Positions 8,750 to 19,606 of a stretch of DNA of 64,000 nt are shown here, in pieces; within the stretch, counting starts at the first letter, position 1; the number at the start of each line of letters is the position of its first letter. The translations under genes and the position numbers were made by a program. This stretch comes from Antribacter gilvus (GTDB lineage: Bacteria; Actinomycetota; Actinomycetes; Actinomycetales; Cellulomonadaceae). A model generated the notes under the pieces. That model searched no databases and had not been told where the DNA came from. It saw only the letters and a list, made by a program, of their open reading frames with translations. Where the stretch lies: assembly GCF_003946865.1 (NCBI RefSeq), contig NZ_QXTH01000002.1, forward strand, positions 124,001 to 188,000. Reading direction: 5' to 3'.

Positions 8750-8775
8750 TTGACAGGACCGGATGTCATTACAGT
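8750..8775 (+). promoter_or_regulatory. Candidate promoter of the sdh operon
   Basis: TTGACA at 8750-8755 and TACAGT at 8770-8775 lie 41 bp before the sdhC start. The spacing is only 14 bases, which is short, so one of the two hexamers may not be the real element. sdhC also has a GGAG ribosome binding site, consistent with a leadered transcript. Confidence 0.35.
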
Positions 8776-8815
8776 GGGATCGCCCGCTCGGACGAAGCCA
8801 TTGGAGGCTTTCACA

Positions 8816-9199
8816 GTGCCTACCGCACCAGCAGGCACGCTCTACCGCGGCCGCGAAGGCATGTGGTCGTGGGTCGCGCACCGCGTGACAGGCGTGCTGA
8901 TCTTCTTCTTCTTGCTCGTGCACGTGCTCGACACCGCGCTGGTGCGCGTGTCGCCCGAGGCGTACAACGCCGTCATCGGCACGTACCAGACCCCGATCAT
9001 GGGGCTGGGAGAGGCCGGCCTCGTGGCCGCCATCGTGTTTCACGCCTTCAACGGCCTCCGCATCATCCTCGTGGACTTCTGGGCCAAGGGCCCGAAGTAC
9101 CAGCGGGTCATGCTCTGGGTCGTCCTGGGCCTCTTCGCCGTGACGATGGCGGGCTTCCTGCCGCGTCACCTCATGAACGTGTTCGGAGGTGGCCACTGA
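8816..9199 (+). CDS. sdhC: Succinate dehydrogenase cytochrome b556 subunit
   Basis: Membrane anchor of complex II, 127 aa, binding heme b and quinone together with SdhD. The GTG start at 8816 has GGAG eight bases upstream (TTGGAGG); a 47-codon in-frame extension upstream runs through the promoter and is rejected. Three membrane helices are visible: around WVAHRVTGVLIFFFLLVHVL, GLVAAIVFHAFNGLRIIL and MLWVVLGLFAVTMAG. The His in IVFHAFNG and in WVAHR are candidates for heme ligation. Its stop overlaps the sdhD start by one base, so the sdhC-sdhD-sdhA-sdhB genes form one operon. Confidence 0.93.
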   Translation: MPTAPAGTLYRGREGMWSWVAHRVTGVLIFFFLLVHVLDTALVRVSPEAYNAVIGTYQTPIMGLGEAGLVAAIVFHAFNGLRIILVDFWAKGPKYQRVMLWVVLGLFAVTMAGFLPRHLMNVFGGGH

Positions 9200-9666
9200 T
9201 GGCCTACGGGACCTCTGCGGTGGCCAAGGTCGACGCGCCCCGCTCCCCCTACGTCCGTCGCAGGACGACGCGCGGCAACTACGAGCTGTACTCCTGGGTC
9301 TTCATGCGGGCGTCCGGCGTGGTGCTGATCGTGCTGATCTTCGGGCACCTCTTCGTCAACCTGATGGTGGGCGAGGGTGTCCACGCGATCGACTTCGGCT
9401 TCGTCGCCGGCAAGTGGGCCAATCCGCTGTGGCAGGTCTGGGACCTGCTGATGCTGTGGCTCGCGATGATCCACGGCACCAACGGCGTCCGCACCATCAT
9501 CAACGACTACGCGCAGAAGGACCTCACGCGCGGCGTCCTCAAGAGCCTGCTCTACCTGGCGTTCGTCATCGTCGTGGTGCTCGGCACGCTCGTCATCTTC
9601 ACGTTCGACCCGTGCCCGGTGAATGCCCCGGAACACCTCATCGCCTCGTTCTGCCCTGCGCGCTGA
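9199..9666 (+). CDS. sdhD: Succinate dehydrogenase hydrophobic membrane anchor subunit
   Basis: Second membrane subunit of complex II, 155 aa, starting at the ATG at 9199 that overlaps the sdhC stop (TGATG). Three hydrophobic segments are visible: ASGVVLIVLIFGHLFVNLMV, WDLLMLWLAMIHGTNGV and LLYLAFVIVVVLGTLVIFTF. GHLFVN and MIHGTNG carry the His residues usual for heme and quinone binding in this family. The sdhA gene follows after 48 bp with its own AGGAGG ribosome binding site. Confidence 0.92.
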   Translation: MAYGTSAVAKVDAPRSPYVRRRTTRGNYELYSWVFMRASGVVLIVLIFGHLFVNLMVGEGVHAIDFGFVAGKWANPLWQVWDLLMLWLAMIHGTNGVRTIINDYAQKDLTRGVLKSLLYLAFVIVVVLGTLVIFTFDPCPVNAPEHLIASFCPAR

Positions 9667-9714
9667 GCAAACCTCCCCAGCCCCACTCTTCACTAGCAGG
9701 AGGCATCGAGCCCG

Positions 9715-11547
9715 ATGCAGACCCATCAGTACGACGTCGTGATCGTCGGCGCCGGCGGCGCCGGGATGCGCGCCGCCCTCGAGGCGTCCAAGGACGCCCG
9801 CACCGCTGTGATCTCCAAGCTCTATCCCACCCGGTCCCACACCGGTGCCGCCCAGGGCGGCATGGCTGCGGCCCTCGCGAACGTCGAGGAGGACAACTGG
9901 GAGTGGCACACCTTCGACACCGTCAAGGGTGGCGACTACCTCGTCGACCAGGACGCGGCCGAGATCCTCGCGAAGGAGGCCATCGAGTCCGTCCTCGACC
10001 TGGAGAAGATGGGCCTGCCCTTCAACCGCACGCCCGAGGGCAAGATCGACCAGCGCCGGTTCGGCGGACACACGCGTGACCACGGCCAGTCGGCCGTGCG
10101 CCGCGCCTGCTACGCCGCGGACCGCACGGGCCACATGATCCTGCAGACGCTCTACCAGAACTGCGTGAAGCAGGAGGTGGAGTTCTACAACGAGTTCTAC
10201 GTGCTCGACCTCATCACGGACCACGACCTCGCGGCAGAGGACGTGCCGGAGGGCGTGGAGGTCAACGCCACCGGCGTGGTCGCCTACGACCTCGCGACGG
10301 GCGAGATCCACGTGTTCCAGGCGAAGGCGATCATCTTCGCCACGGGCGGCGCCGGCAAGATCTTCAAGACCACCTCGAACGCCCACACCCTCACCGGTGA
10401 CGGCATGGCCCTGGCCTACCGCCGCGGCCTGCCCCTCGAGGACATGGAGTTCTTCCAGTTCCACCCGACGGGCCTGGCCGGCCTCGGCATCCTCCTCTCG
10501 GAGGCGGCGCGCGGCGAGGGCGGCATCCTCCGCAACTCGGACGGTGAGCGCTTCATGGAGCGCTACGCCCCCACCATCAAGGACCTGGCGCCGCGAGACA
10601 TCGTCGCCCGTTCCATGGCCAACGAGGTGCGAGAGGGCCGCGGCGCGGGACCGAACAAGGACTACGTGCTGCTCGACCTGACGCACCTCGAGCCGGCACA
10701 CATCGACGCCAAGCTCCCGGACATCACCGAGTTCGCGCGGACCTACCTGGGCATCGAGCCGTACACGGAGCCTGTGCCCGTGTACCCCACCGCCCACTAC
10801 GCCATGGGCGGCGTCCCCACCAACGTCCAGGGCGAGGTCCTGCGCAACGGCAAGGACGTCGTCAAGGGCCTCTACGCGGCCGGTGAGGTCGCGTGCGTGT
10901 CGGTGCACGGCTCCAACCGCCTCGGCACCAACTCGCTGCTCGACATCAACGTCTTCGGCAAGCGCGCCGGCCGCTCGGCCGCCGCGTACGCGAAGATCGC
11001 CGAGTTCCGGGACCTGCCGGTGGACCCCACGGTGGCCGTGGTGTCGCAGCTCGACGAGATGCGCAACCGCCCCGAGGGGGACCGGGTGTCCGACGTGCGC
11101 AGGGCGCTCCAGGAGACCATGGACGCCAACGCGCAGGTGTTCCGCACCGGCGAGTCGCTCAACCAGGCGCTGGCCGACATCCGCGAGCTCCGCAAGCGCT
11201 ACGAGAACGTGTCGGTCCAGGACAAGGGCCGCCTCTTCAACACGGACCTCCTCGAGGCGATCGAGCTGGGCTTCCTGCTCGACATCGCCGAGGTGACGGT
11301 CGTCGCGGCGATCAACCGCAAGGAGTCCCGCGGCGGCCACTACCGCGAGGACTTCCCGGACCGCGACGACAAGAACTACATGCTGCACACCATGGCCTAC
11401 CGTCGCCCCACGGCGGCGGCGGACCAGGCCGAAGGGCACGTCAAGGGCTACTTCGACCACGTCGAGGAGTTCGACGGCTACAAGGTCGTCCTGGGCTCCA
11501 AGCCAGTGACCCAGACCCGGTACGAGCCGATGGAGCGTAAGTACTGA
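9715..11547 (+). CDS. sdhA: Succinate dehydrogenase flavoprotein subunit
   Basis: Catalytic subunit oxidising succinate to fumarate, 610 aa, the usual length. It has the N-terminal dinucleotide fold [14 protein letters not shown] (residues 9-22) and [12 protein letters not shown], whose His42 is the covalent FAD attachment site. The substrate-site FHPTGL and the active-site region [12 protein letters not shown] follow, and [15 protein letters not shown] near residue 390. A clear AGGAGG lies upstream of the ATG. The stop overlaps the sdhB ATG (TGATG). It acts at the cytoplasmic face of the membrane in the TCA cycle. Confidence 0.97.
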   Translation: MQTHQYDVVIVGAGGAGMRAALEASKDARTAVISKLYPTRSHTGAAQGGMAAALANVEEDNWEWHTFDTVKGGDYLVDQDAAEILAKEAIESVLDLEKMGLPFNRTPEGKIDQRRFGGHTRDHGQSAVRRACYAADRTGHMILQTLYQNCVKQEVEFYNEFYVLDLITDHDLAAEDVPEGVEVNATGVVAYDLATGEIHVFQAKAIIFATGGAGKIFKTTSNAHTLTGDGMALAYRRGLPLEDMEFFQFHPTGLAGLGILLSEAARGEGGILRNSDGERFMERYAPTIKDLAPRDIVARSMANEVREGRGAGPNKDYVLLDLTHLEPAHIDAKLPDITEFARTYLGIEPYTEPVPVYPTAHYAMGGVPTNVQGEVLRNGKDVVKGLYAAGEVACVSVHGSNRLGTNSLLDINVFGKRAGRSAAAYAKIAEFRDLPVDPTVAVVSQLDEMRNRPEGDRVSDVRRALQETMDANAQVFRTGESLNQALADIRELRKRYENVSVQDKGRLFNTDLLEAIELGFLLDIAEVTVVAAINRKESRGGHYREDFPDRDDKNYMLHTMAYRRPTAAADQAEGHVKGYFDHVEEFDGYKVVLGSKPVTQTRYEPMERKY

Positions 11548-12308
11548 TGACTGCCACCCTCGAGGCGCCGGAGACCAAGGCCGGAGCCATCCCCTCCTTC
11601 GAGGTCACGCTGCGCGTGCGCCGCTACAACCCCGAGTCGGAGCACGGTGAGGAGTCCTTCTGGGACGAGTACACCGTCACCGCGCACGGGACGGACCGCG
11701 TCCTGGACGCGCTCCACAAGATCAAGTGGGAGCACGACGGCTCGCTCACGTTCCGCCGCTCGTGCGCGCACGGCGTGTGCGGCTCGGACGCGATGCGGAT
11801 CAACGGCCGCAACCGCCTGGCGTGCAAGACGCTCCTGAAGGACGTCAACCCCGACAAGCCGATCACCGTCGAGCCCATCAAGGGCCTGCCGGTCGTCAAG
11901 GACCTCGTGGTCGACATGGAGCCGTTCTTCGCCTCCTACCGCGAGATCATGCCGTTCCTCATCACCAACGGGAACGAGCCGACGAAGGAGCGCATCCAGT
12001 CCCCCGAGGACCGCGCGCGCTTCGACGACACCACCAAGTGCATCCTGTGCGCGGCGTGCACGTCGTCCTGCCCGGTGTTCTGGACCGACGGCCAGTACTT
12101 CGGCCCCGCCGCGATCGTGAACGCCCACCGGTTCATCTTCGACAGCCGTGACGAGGGCGCCCAGCAGCGCCTGGAGATCCTCAACGACAAGGAGGGCGTG
12201 TGGCGCTGCCGCACGACCTTCAACTGCACCGAGGCGTGCCCCCGCGGCATCGAGGTCACGAAGGCGATCCAGGAGGTCAAGCGCGCGATGATCACCCGCG
12301 CGTTCTGA
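11547..12308 (+). CDS. sdhB: Succinate dehydrogenase iron-sulfur subunit
   Basis: Electron-transfer subunit of complex II, 253 aa. The [2Fe-2S] site is RRSCAHGVCGSDAM with a later Cys in RLACK (residues 71-93); the third ligand position is Asp, as in the E. coli enzyme. The C-terminal half has the [4Fe-4S] motif CILCAACTSSCPV and the [3Fe-4S]/[4Fe-4S] motif CTEACPRGIEV. It is the last gene of the sdh operon and is followed after 12 bp by a 93 bp palindromic structure shared with the convergent yihY-like gene. Confidence 0.96.
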   Translation: MTATLEAPETKAGAIPSFEVTLRVRRYNPESEHGEESFWDEYTVTAHGTDRVLDALHKIKWEHDGSLTFRRSCAHGVCGSDAMRINGRNRLACKTLLKDVNPDKPITVEPIKGLPVVKDLVVDMEPFFASYREIMPFLITNGNEPTKERIQSPEDRARFDDTTKCILCAACTSSCPVFWTDGQYFGPAAIVNAHRFIFDSRDEGAQQRLEILNDKEGVWRCRTTFNCTEACPRGIEVTKAIQEVKRAMITRAF

Positions 12309-12320
12309 CGTCCTTCCCAC

Positions 12321-12413
12321 GCCGAGATAGTGCCTTCGTCGGACGAGCCGACTACGTCGCGGGCTTCAGCCCGCCGAGGTAGTCGGCTCGTCCGACGAAG
12401 GCACTATCTCGGC
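12321..12413. terminator. Perfect 35-bp-arm palindrome between sdhB and the YihY gene
   Basis: Arms at 12321-12355 and 12379-12413 are perfect reverse complements over 35 bases; the 23-base loop holds a small second hairpin (CGGGC-TTCA-GCCCG). It follows sdhB by 12 bp. The right arm is inside the coding sequence of the convergent YihY protein and encodes its last residues. It most likely terminates both transcripts; such length is far beyond what termination needs. Confidence 0.8.
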
Positions 12414-13277
12414 TGAGTGCTCTGCCATCCAGGCGCACGCCAGCAGCAGCACGCGCCCCAGGAAGTTGACCAGCACGAGGACCGTCGCCACCACGACGAA
12501 CGACCCGAGCAGCGCGTTCCGCGACGCCACACCGACGATCGCCGCCGTCCCGAGGTAGCGCAGCCCGCCCGCCACCACGGCGACGGACAGCGAGCCCAGC
12601 AGCAGTTCTCGCGAGGGGGGCCGGACCCCGCCCACGAGGCGGAGCACCCCCAGCACGACGAGCGCGTCGAGCACGAGCCCGACGAGCAGCCCGAGCACGC
12701 GCACCGTCACCGTGGAGACGGAGTCCGGGACCCCCACGAGGTCGAGCAGCAGCGGGGTGAGGCTGGAGACGGCCACGCTGAGGCCGGCGGACGTCAGCAC
12801 CGCCACCCCGAGCAGCAGGAAGCCGGCGAGCTGGACGAGCCGGGTGACCACGGGGTTGGGCGTCTCGTCGCCGAGGTCGAACATCGCCCGGATCGCGGTC
12901 CGCAGGGCACCCATGAACCCGGTCGCGGAGAACAGCAGCACCAGCACTGCGACGACGGACGTGACGCTCAGCGCCGTCGTCACCATCAGGTCCTCGGGCT
13001 CCAGGGCTCCGCCGCCGCCCCTGTCGACGAGGCCGGGGACCCACAGGTCCACCTCGTCGAGCACTGCGTCGCGCAGGGTCGGGTTACCGCCCAGGACGCG
13101 CATGAGGATCGTGTACCCGATGGCCAGTGCCGCGAAGAGCGAGAACAGGGCGGCGTAGGCCATGCCGCCGCACAGGAGCGAGCCGTTGCGCTCGTCGTAC
13201 CGCTCCAGCGTCCGGCCCGGCCGCGAGGCCTGCCAGCGCTCCCACAGGACCTTGCCACGGTCGACGAGTCGGTTCAC
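12366..13277 (-). CDS. YihY/virulence factor BrkB family membrane protein
   Basis: Integral membrane protein of the YihY/BrkB (UPF0761) family, 303 aa with about six hydrophobic segments, including LFSLFAALAIGYTILM, VVAVLVLLFSATGFMGAL, VQLAGFLLLGVAVL and FVVVATVLVLVNFLGRVLLL. Function is not established; RNase BN was an early wrong assignment. GTG start at 13277 with a -10 like TAAGGT (13285-13290) seven bases upstream supports a leaderless transcript. Its C-terminal residues (EIVPSSDEPTTSAG) are encoded by the right arm of the long palindrome, so the tail may be a by-product of that structure. Confidence 0.88.
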   Translation of the reverse strand: MNRLVDRGKVLWERWQASRPGRTLERYDERNGSLLCGGMAYAALFSLFAALAIGYTILMRVLGGNPTLRDAVLDEVDLWVPGLVDRGGGGALEPEDLMVTTALSVTSVVAVLVLLFSATGFMGALRTAIRAMFDLGDETPNPVVTRLVQLAGFLLLGVAVLTSAGLSVAVSSLTPLLLDLVGVPDSVSTVTVRVLGLLVGLVLDALVVLGVLRLVGGVRPPSRELLLGSLSVAVVAGGLRYLGTAAIVGVASRNALLGSFVVVATVLVLVNFLGRVLLLACAWMAEHSAEIVPSSDEPTTSAG

Positions 13278-13292
13278 GCTCCCGACCTTAGG

Positions 13293-15485
<2,193 letters not shown>

Positions 15486-15491
15486 GGTTAG

Positions 15492-15497
15492 AGACTA
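15492..15497 (-). promoter_or_regulatory. Leaderless -10 element of tatB
   Basis: TAGTCT on the minus strand ends six bases before the GTG start of tatB in the 100 bp gap after htrA. It implies tatB is not wholly dependent on the sigma-E operon promoter. Confidence 0.5.
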
Positions 15498-15585
15498 CAG
15501 GCCCTGCCGGAGGCCTCCGGTGCACGCGAGGTGTCCTGGAGGTGTCGTCCGGGCGACAGCTCCGCGACACGCACCCGCCGGTGGC

Positions 15586-16974
15586 TCAGCCGCTCGTCCG
15601 CTCGTCGAGCACCACGCGCACGTCACGCTCGTCGTCGTCCGACCGGACCCGGAGCGTCACCGGGTCGCCCGGCGCCTTCGCGCGGATCGCGACGATGAGC
15701 TCGTCGGTCACCGAGACCGGCCGGCCGTCGATCGACAGGATGACGTCGCCCGCCCGGATGCCCGCCTGGTCGGCAGGGCCGCCCGGCGAGACCGGCGGCT
15801 GGCCCTGGACGGCCTCCGTGCTGACCCGCACGCCCTCCCCCTGGTACGTGGGGTCGAGGAGCACGCCGATCACGGGGAAGGTGGCCTTGCCCGTCTCGAT
15901 GAGCTGCTCGGCGGTGTGCCGGGCCTGGTTGGACGGGATGGCGAAGCCGAGGCCGATGTTGCCCGTGGCGGCGGACGTGCCCGGAGGCTGCGCGATCGCC
16001 GAGTTGATGCCGATCACCTCGCCCGCCGCGTTCACGAGCGGGCCGCCGGAGTTGCCGGGGTTGATCGCGGCGTCGGTCTGGATCGCGTCGATGAATGCCG
16101 CCTCGGCATCCTCGCCCGCCTTGACCGGCCGGTGCAGCGCGCTGACGATGCCTGTCGTCACGGTGGCGTCGAGGCCCAGCGGGGAGCCCACGGCCAGCAC
16201 CGAGTCGCCCACGACGACCTCGTCGGAGTTGCCCAGGATCAGCGGGACGAGCCCCGCCTCGTCGACCTTGATGACCGCCAGGTCGTAGTCGGCGGTGGCA
16301 CCCACCATCGTGGCGGGCAGCTCGTGCCCGTCGGAGAAGCCGACGATGATCTGCGCGCCGCTCCCCGCCTCGGCGACCACGTGGTTGTTCGTGAGGATGT
16401 AGCCGTCCTCCTTGAGCACCATGCCGGAGCCGGTCGCCACGCCCTGCGCCGCCTGCACCTGGATCGAGACGACGCTCGGCAGCACCTGCTCGGCGATGGC
16501 GGCCACGGTGCCGGCCGGCCGGTCCACGACGGTGCCGCCACCCACGGGCACCGGGAGGTTCGCCTCGGCGGGGCGCGAGCCGTCGCGCCAGTCGAGGAAC
16601 GAGTACGCGCCGGTGCCACCGAGGGCGCCGGCCAGCAGCCCGAGCACCACCACGGCGACCCCGCCGCGGGCGCCCAGGCCCGGGCGAGCGCCCCCGCGGT
16701 CGCCCGGCACGACGTCGGCGCGGGCCGGGGCGGCGGGCTCGGCGGCAAGGTCCGGCCCGTGAGCCGGTTCCTGAGCCGGTGCCGTGACCGTCCAGACGCT
16801 GCCGTCACGCGACCCGCCAGGGACCTCGCCCCCGGCCGGGACGGCGGCCGGGACCGCGGGCGCCTCCAGCCCCGGGGCTCCCGTCGCCGGGACCTCCGCG
16901 TCGAGGGGGTTCCCGGCGTGCGGAACCTGCGGGCGCGGCGGCGTGGGGGGCGCGAACGGGGTGTGCTCGGTCAT
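15586..16974 (-). CDS. htrA: HtrA/DegP-like serine protease with PDZ domain
   Basis: Membrane-anchored periplasm-side quality-control protease, 462 aa. A Pro/Ala-rich cytoplasmic region of about 110 residues precedes one membrane helix (GVAVVVLGLLAGALGGTGAY). The trypsin-like domain has the catalytic set His in LTNNHVVA, Asp in ADYDLAVIKVD and Ser in NPGNSGGPLVN. A C-terminal PDZ domain (QAGIRAGDVILSIDGRPV) follows. The ATG at 16974 overlaps the anti-sigma factor stop by four bases (ATGA), so it is translationally coupled. This matches the mycobacterial sigE-rseA-htrA-tatB order, where the protease is linked to envelope stress. Confidence 0.94.
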   Translation of the reverse strand: MTEHTPFAPPTPPRPQVPHAGNPLDAEVPATGAPGLEAPAVPAAVPAGGEVPGGSRDGSVWTVTAPAQEPAHGPDLAAEPAAPARADVVPGDRGGARPGLGARGGVAVVVLGLLAGALGGTGAYSFLDWRDGSRPAEANLPVPVGGGTVVDRPAGTVAAIAEQVLPSVVSIQVQAAQGVATGSGMVLKEDGYILTNNHVVAEAGSGAQIIVGFSDGHELPATMVGATADYDLAVIKVDEAGLVPLILGNSDEVVVGDSVLAVGSPLGLDATVTTGIVSALHRPVKAGEDAEAAFIDAIQTDAAINPGNSGGPLVNAAGEVIGINSAIAQPPGTSAATGNIGLGFAIPSNQARHTAEQLIETGKATFPVIGVLLDPTYQGEGVRVSTEAVQGQPPVSPGGPADQAGIRAGDVILSIDGRPVSVTDELIVAIRAKAPGDPVTLRVRSDDDERDVRVVLDERTSG

Positions 16975-17918
16975 GGACTCGCGATGGCTCCTGTCACGGT
17001 GGTCCACCCGCGGGCGATGCGAGGCAGGACCCCGGCATCGTAGCCGTGCCCGGGAAACGCTGCCACGAGGTCCTCGAGGACGTGGTCCGGGACGTGCGCC
17101 ACCACGTCGACGACGAGGTCCTCCGACTGCCACGCCACGTGCGCCGGCTCGGTCGTCAGCAGGACGGCGTCCCGGCCTGCGACGTCGTACGCCTCGGCGC
17201 CCTCGGCGAGGCGCCCCACCTGCTCGCGCACGACCGCCTCCCCCTGCGGCCCGGCGAGGTCGATCTCCAGCACCTGGCCCTCCGCGCCGACGAGCCGCAG
17301 CGCGGTGACCTCGAAACCGTGCGGCAGCGACTCGGGGGCCACCCAGCCGTTCTGCTCGATCCAGCCGAGCGCGCCGGAGGTCGGGTCGGTCGCCGCCGGG
17401 GTGCCGAGGCCCGCCAGCACGTCCTCGCCGGCGGCGTTCTCGTGGGGGCCTACCCGGCCGAGGAGCGTCATCGACGCCTGCACCGACAGGTCGGGGTCCA
17501 CCACGGGAGCGTCGCCGAGGGCGAAGAGCGCCATCCCGAGCACGCCGAGGCCTCCCGCGCCGAGTGCCGTCACACGCGCGGTGCGGCGCCGCCGGGCCGA
17601 GCGCGTGAGATTGCCCGAGAAGTCGCCCTCCCCGGGGTAGGCGGGCGTCCAGACCGCCGCGTACCGCTCCGGGCTGCGCAGGGGGTCGGCGTCGGCCGGG
17701 GGGATGCTGGCCTGCAGGGCCATGAGCCGGGCCATGAGCGCCGGGTCGGGAACGACGTCACCCGCGGAGAGGAGGGCCCGCCGGGCGGACCGTTCCGCGT
17801 CCAGCTCGCGGGCGCAGGTGCGGCAGACCGCCACGTGGGCGAGCGCCCGTTCGGTCTCGGCGGGGCTGAGCTGGCCGTCCGCGAGCGCGCTCAGCCAGGC
17901 CCCGAGGTGGCCGTTCAC
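16971..17918 (-). CDS. rseA: Zinc-type anti-sigma factor for SigE
   Basis: Anti-sigma factor, 315 aa, that holds SigE inactive. The N-terminal domain has the ZAS zinc motif H-x3-C-x2-C as HVAVCRTC near residue 30. A membrane helix follows around residue 125 ([19 protein letters not shown]), and the C-terminal region is extracytoplasmic. It is longer than the mycobacterial RseA, and this extra outer domain of about 170 residues could sense stress; that is inference. GTG start at 17918 overlaps the sigE stop (GTGA) and the stop overlaps htrA (ATGA), so the three are tightly coupled. Confidence 0.9.
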   Translation of the reverse strand: MNGHLGAWLSALADGQLSPAETERALAHVAVCRTCARELDAERSARRALLSAGDVVPDPALMARLMALQASIPPADADPLRSPERYAAVWTPAYPGEGDFSGNLTRSARRRRTARVTALGAGGLGVLGMALFALGDAPVVDPDLSVQASMTLLGRVGPHENAAGEDVLAGLGTPAATDPTSGALGWIEQNGWVAPESLPHGFEVTALRLVGAEGQVLEIDLAGPQGEAVVREQVGRLAEGAEAYDVAGRDAVLLTTEPAHVAWQSEDLVVDVVAHVPDHVLEDLVAAFPGHGYDAGVLPRIARGWTTVTGAIASP

Positions 17919-18523
17919 GACCGCCGTCCCGCGTCGTCTGCAGACGCGCCCGGCGCACGGTGCTCCAGGGACGCACGCAGCTGCGCCCGCGCGCGGTGGA
18001 TGCGCGAGCGCACGGTGCCGAGCTTGACGCCGAGCGTGACGGCGATCTCCTCGTAGCTCAGACCCTCGATGTCGCACAGCACCACCGCCGCCCGGTACTC
18101 CGGCCGCAGCGCGTCGAGCGCCTTCTGGACGTCGTGGTCGAGGTTGGCGTGCTCGAAGCCGCGCTCCGGCCGGCCGAGGTCGCCGGTGTCGGCGACCGCC
18201 CCGTCGTCGTCCCCCATGGCCTCCATGCGGATGCGGCGCTTGCGCCGCGTGGAGTCCAGGAAGAGGTTCGTCGTGATGCGGTGCAGCCACCCCTCGAACG
18301 TGCCCGGGGTGTAGCTGGAGAGGGAGCGGAACACCCGGATGAACGTCTCCTGCGTGAGGTCCTCCGCGTCCTGCTTGTTGCCGGTCAGGCGGAAGGCGAG
18401 CCGGTACACGCGCGCCGAGTGCTCCCGGACGATCGCCTCCCACGACGGAGGCTCCCAGGGGACGGGCGCGACGACCGGGCCTGCCTGGGCCAGGGGACGC
18501 TCGGGGATGCTCACGGGGTTCAT
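17915..18523 (-). CDS. sigE: ECF RNA polymerase sigma factor SigE
   Basis: Group 4 (ECF) sigma factor, 202 aa from ATG 18523, which has GGGAG five bases upstream; a 20-codon upstream extension would include the promoter and is rejected. Region 2 is [20 protein letters not shown], followed by [12 protein letters not shown]; region 4 is [19 protein letters not shown] with the helix-turn-helix [11 protein letters not shown]. It heads the operon with its anti-sigma factor and the HtrA protease and is divergent from an O-methyltransferase, as in Mycobacterium. A sigma-E-type promoter directly upstream indicates autoregulation. Confidence 0.94.
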   Translation of the reverse strand: MNPVSIPERPLAQAGPVVAPVPWEPPSWEAIVREHSARVYRLAFRLTGNKQDAEDLTQETFIRVFRSLSSYTPGTFEGWLHRITTNLFLDSTRRKRRIRMEAMGDDDGAVADTGDLGRPERGFEHANLDHDVQKALDALRPEYRAAVVLCDIEGLSYEEIAVTLGVKLGTVRSRIHRARAQLRASLEHRAPGASADDAGRRS

Positions 18524-18533
18524 CGTCTCCCAC

Positions 18534-18560
18534 AACGCGTCAGTCGCTCCAGGGGTTCCC
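18534..18560 (-). promoter_or_regulatory. Sigma-E type promoter of sigE (autoregulation)
   Basis: On the minus strand GGGAACC (18560-18554) and CGTT (18537-18534) are separated by 16 bases, matching the ECF SigE consensus known from mycobacteria. The -10 end is 10 bases before the ATG, so the leader would be only a few bases with GGGAG near its start. Confidence 0.65.
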
Positions 18561-18569
18561 GCCCGGCGG

Positions 18570-18575
18570 TAGCCT
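18570..18575 (+). promoter_or_regulatory. -10 element of the O-methyltransferase gene
   Basis: TAGCCT would start transcription near 18582, after which come a GGAGG ribosome binding site at 18599-18603 and an ATC at 18610. No ATG, GTG or TTG in the coding frame lies between this point and 18688. Confidence 0.4.
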
Positions 18576-18609
18576 GGCGACACACATCGACGCCACCCGG
18601 AGGCTCCCC

Positions 18610-19260
18610 ATCACCACGGACCTCGAGACCGCCCACGGCAAGGCCGCGGGCTGGGTCTACAGCGAGTCCTTCGTCCCGGAGGACGACGTGCTGCTCCGTG
18701 CCCGCGACCGGGCCGCCGAGCTGGGCTGCGCCTCGGTGCTTCCCGGAGCGGGCGCCCTGCTGCGGGTGATGGCGGCCGCGCTGGGGGCGAAGGCCGTGGT
18801 CGAGGTCGGCACGGGGGCCGGCGTCGCGGCCCTCTGGCTGCTGCGCGGCATGCCCGAGGACGGCCAGCTCACCACCATCGACCTGGAGGTGGAGCACCAG
18901 CGCGCGGCGCGCGCGGCGTTCGCGGAGGCCGGGATCCGGCCGGGACGTACCCGCATCATCCCGGGGCGGGCGAGCGAGGTGCTGCCGCGGCTGACCGACG
19001 GCGCGTACGACCTGGTGCTGGTGGCCTCGGACCCGCACGGCTACCCGGAGCACGTGGAGGAGGCGCTGCGCCTGCTGCGTCCCGGCGGTGTGCTCGCCGT
19101 GGACGGCGCCCTCCACCACGACCGGGTGCCGGACCCCGCCCGGCGGGACGAGCTCACCACCATCGTGCGGGAGGTGGGCCGCTCGCTGCGCAGCGACGAG
19201 CGGGTGCTGCCTGCCCTGGTCCCGAGCGGGGACGGGCTGCTCCTGGCCGTCCGCCGCTGA
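18610..19260 (+). CDS. SAM-dependent O-methyltransferase, probable ATC start
   Basis: Class I SAM methyltransferase of the O-methyltransferase family 3 type, 216 aa from 18610, equivalent in position to Rv1220c. The SAM-binding motif is [16 protein letters not shown], followed by [18 protein letters not shown] and the substrate-loop region [21 protein letters not shown]. Canonical initiation is possible only at GTG 18688, which would remove 26 residues ([19 protein letters not shown] and following) that look like the usual family N terminus. A GGAGG stands six bases before an ATC at 18610, so I take ATC as the start; a sequencing error in an ATG is the alternative. The methyl acceptor is unknown. 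Confidence 0.85.
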   Translation: MTTDLETAHGKAAGWVYSESFVPEDDVLLRARDRAAELGCASVLPGAGALLRVMAAALGAKAVVEVGTGAGVAALWLLRGMPEDGQLTTIDLEVEHQRAARAAFAEAGIRPGRTRIIPGRASEVLPRLTDGAYDLVLVASDPHGYPEHVEEALRLLRPGGVLAVDGALHHDRVPDPARRDELTTIVREVGRSLRSDERVLPALVPSGDGLLLAVRR

Positions 19261-19279
19261 CGCTCCGCGAGGCGGAGCG
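19261..19279. terminator. Short terminator hairpin
   Basis: Perfect 8-base stem (19261-19268 with 19272-19279) and 3-base loop starting right after the methyltransferase stop, between it and the convergent DUF3117 gene. Confidence 0.55.
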
Positions 19280-19315
19280 ACGGGGACGGCCAGGGCGCGG
19301 TGAACGGATCGTCCG

Positions 19316-19483
19316 TCAGGAGACGACGGCCTGGAGAGCCTCGCCGAGCTCGCTGGCCTCGGTCGCGTTGAGCTCGACGACCAGGCGACCTCCGCCCTCG
19401 AGCGGGACCCGCATGACGATGCCGCGCCCCTCCTTGGTGACCTCCAGCGGCCCGTCACCCGTTCGCGGCTTCATCGCAGCCAT
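19316..19483 (-). CDS. DUF3117 small protein
   Basis: 55 aa protein of the actinobacteria-specific DUF3117 family, recognisable by MKPRTGDGPLEVTKEGRG and EGGGRLVVELNATEASELG. The function is unknown. The ATG at 19483 is chosen because GGGAGAG lies six bases upstream; a five-codon longer version is possible. It sits alone between the convergent methyltransferase and the folP unit. Confidence 0.85.
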   Translation of the reverse strand: MAAMKPRTGDGPLEVTKEGRGIVMRVPLEGGGRLVVELNATEASELGEALQAVVS

Positions 19484-19606
19484 CTGTGGCTCTCCCATTC
19501 CGTTGTCCGGTAACTCACGCCGTGCGGTGCCCCCGAATGAGTGACCGGGCGCACCGCCCCATTCTAGTTCACACCACGCACAGTCCCGGGCGGAGCCGCC
19601 GGGGCG

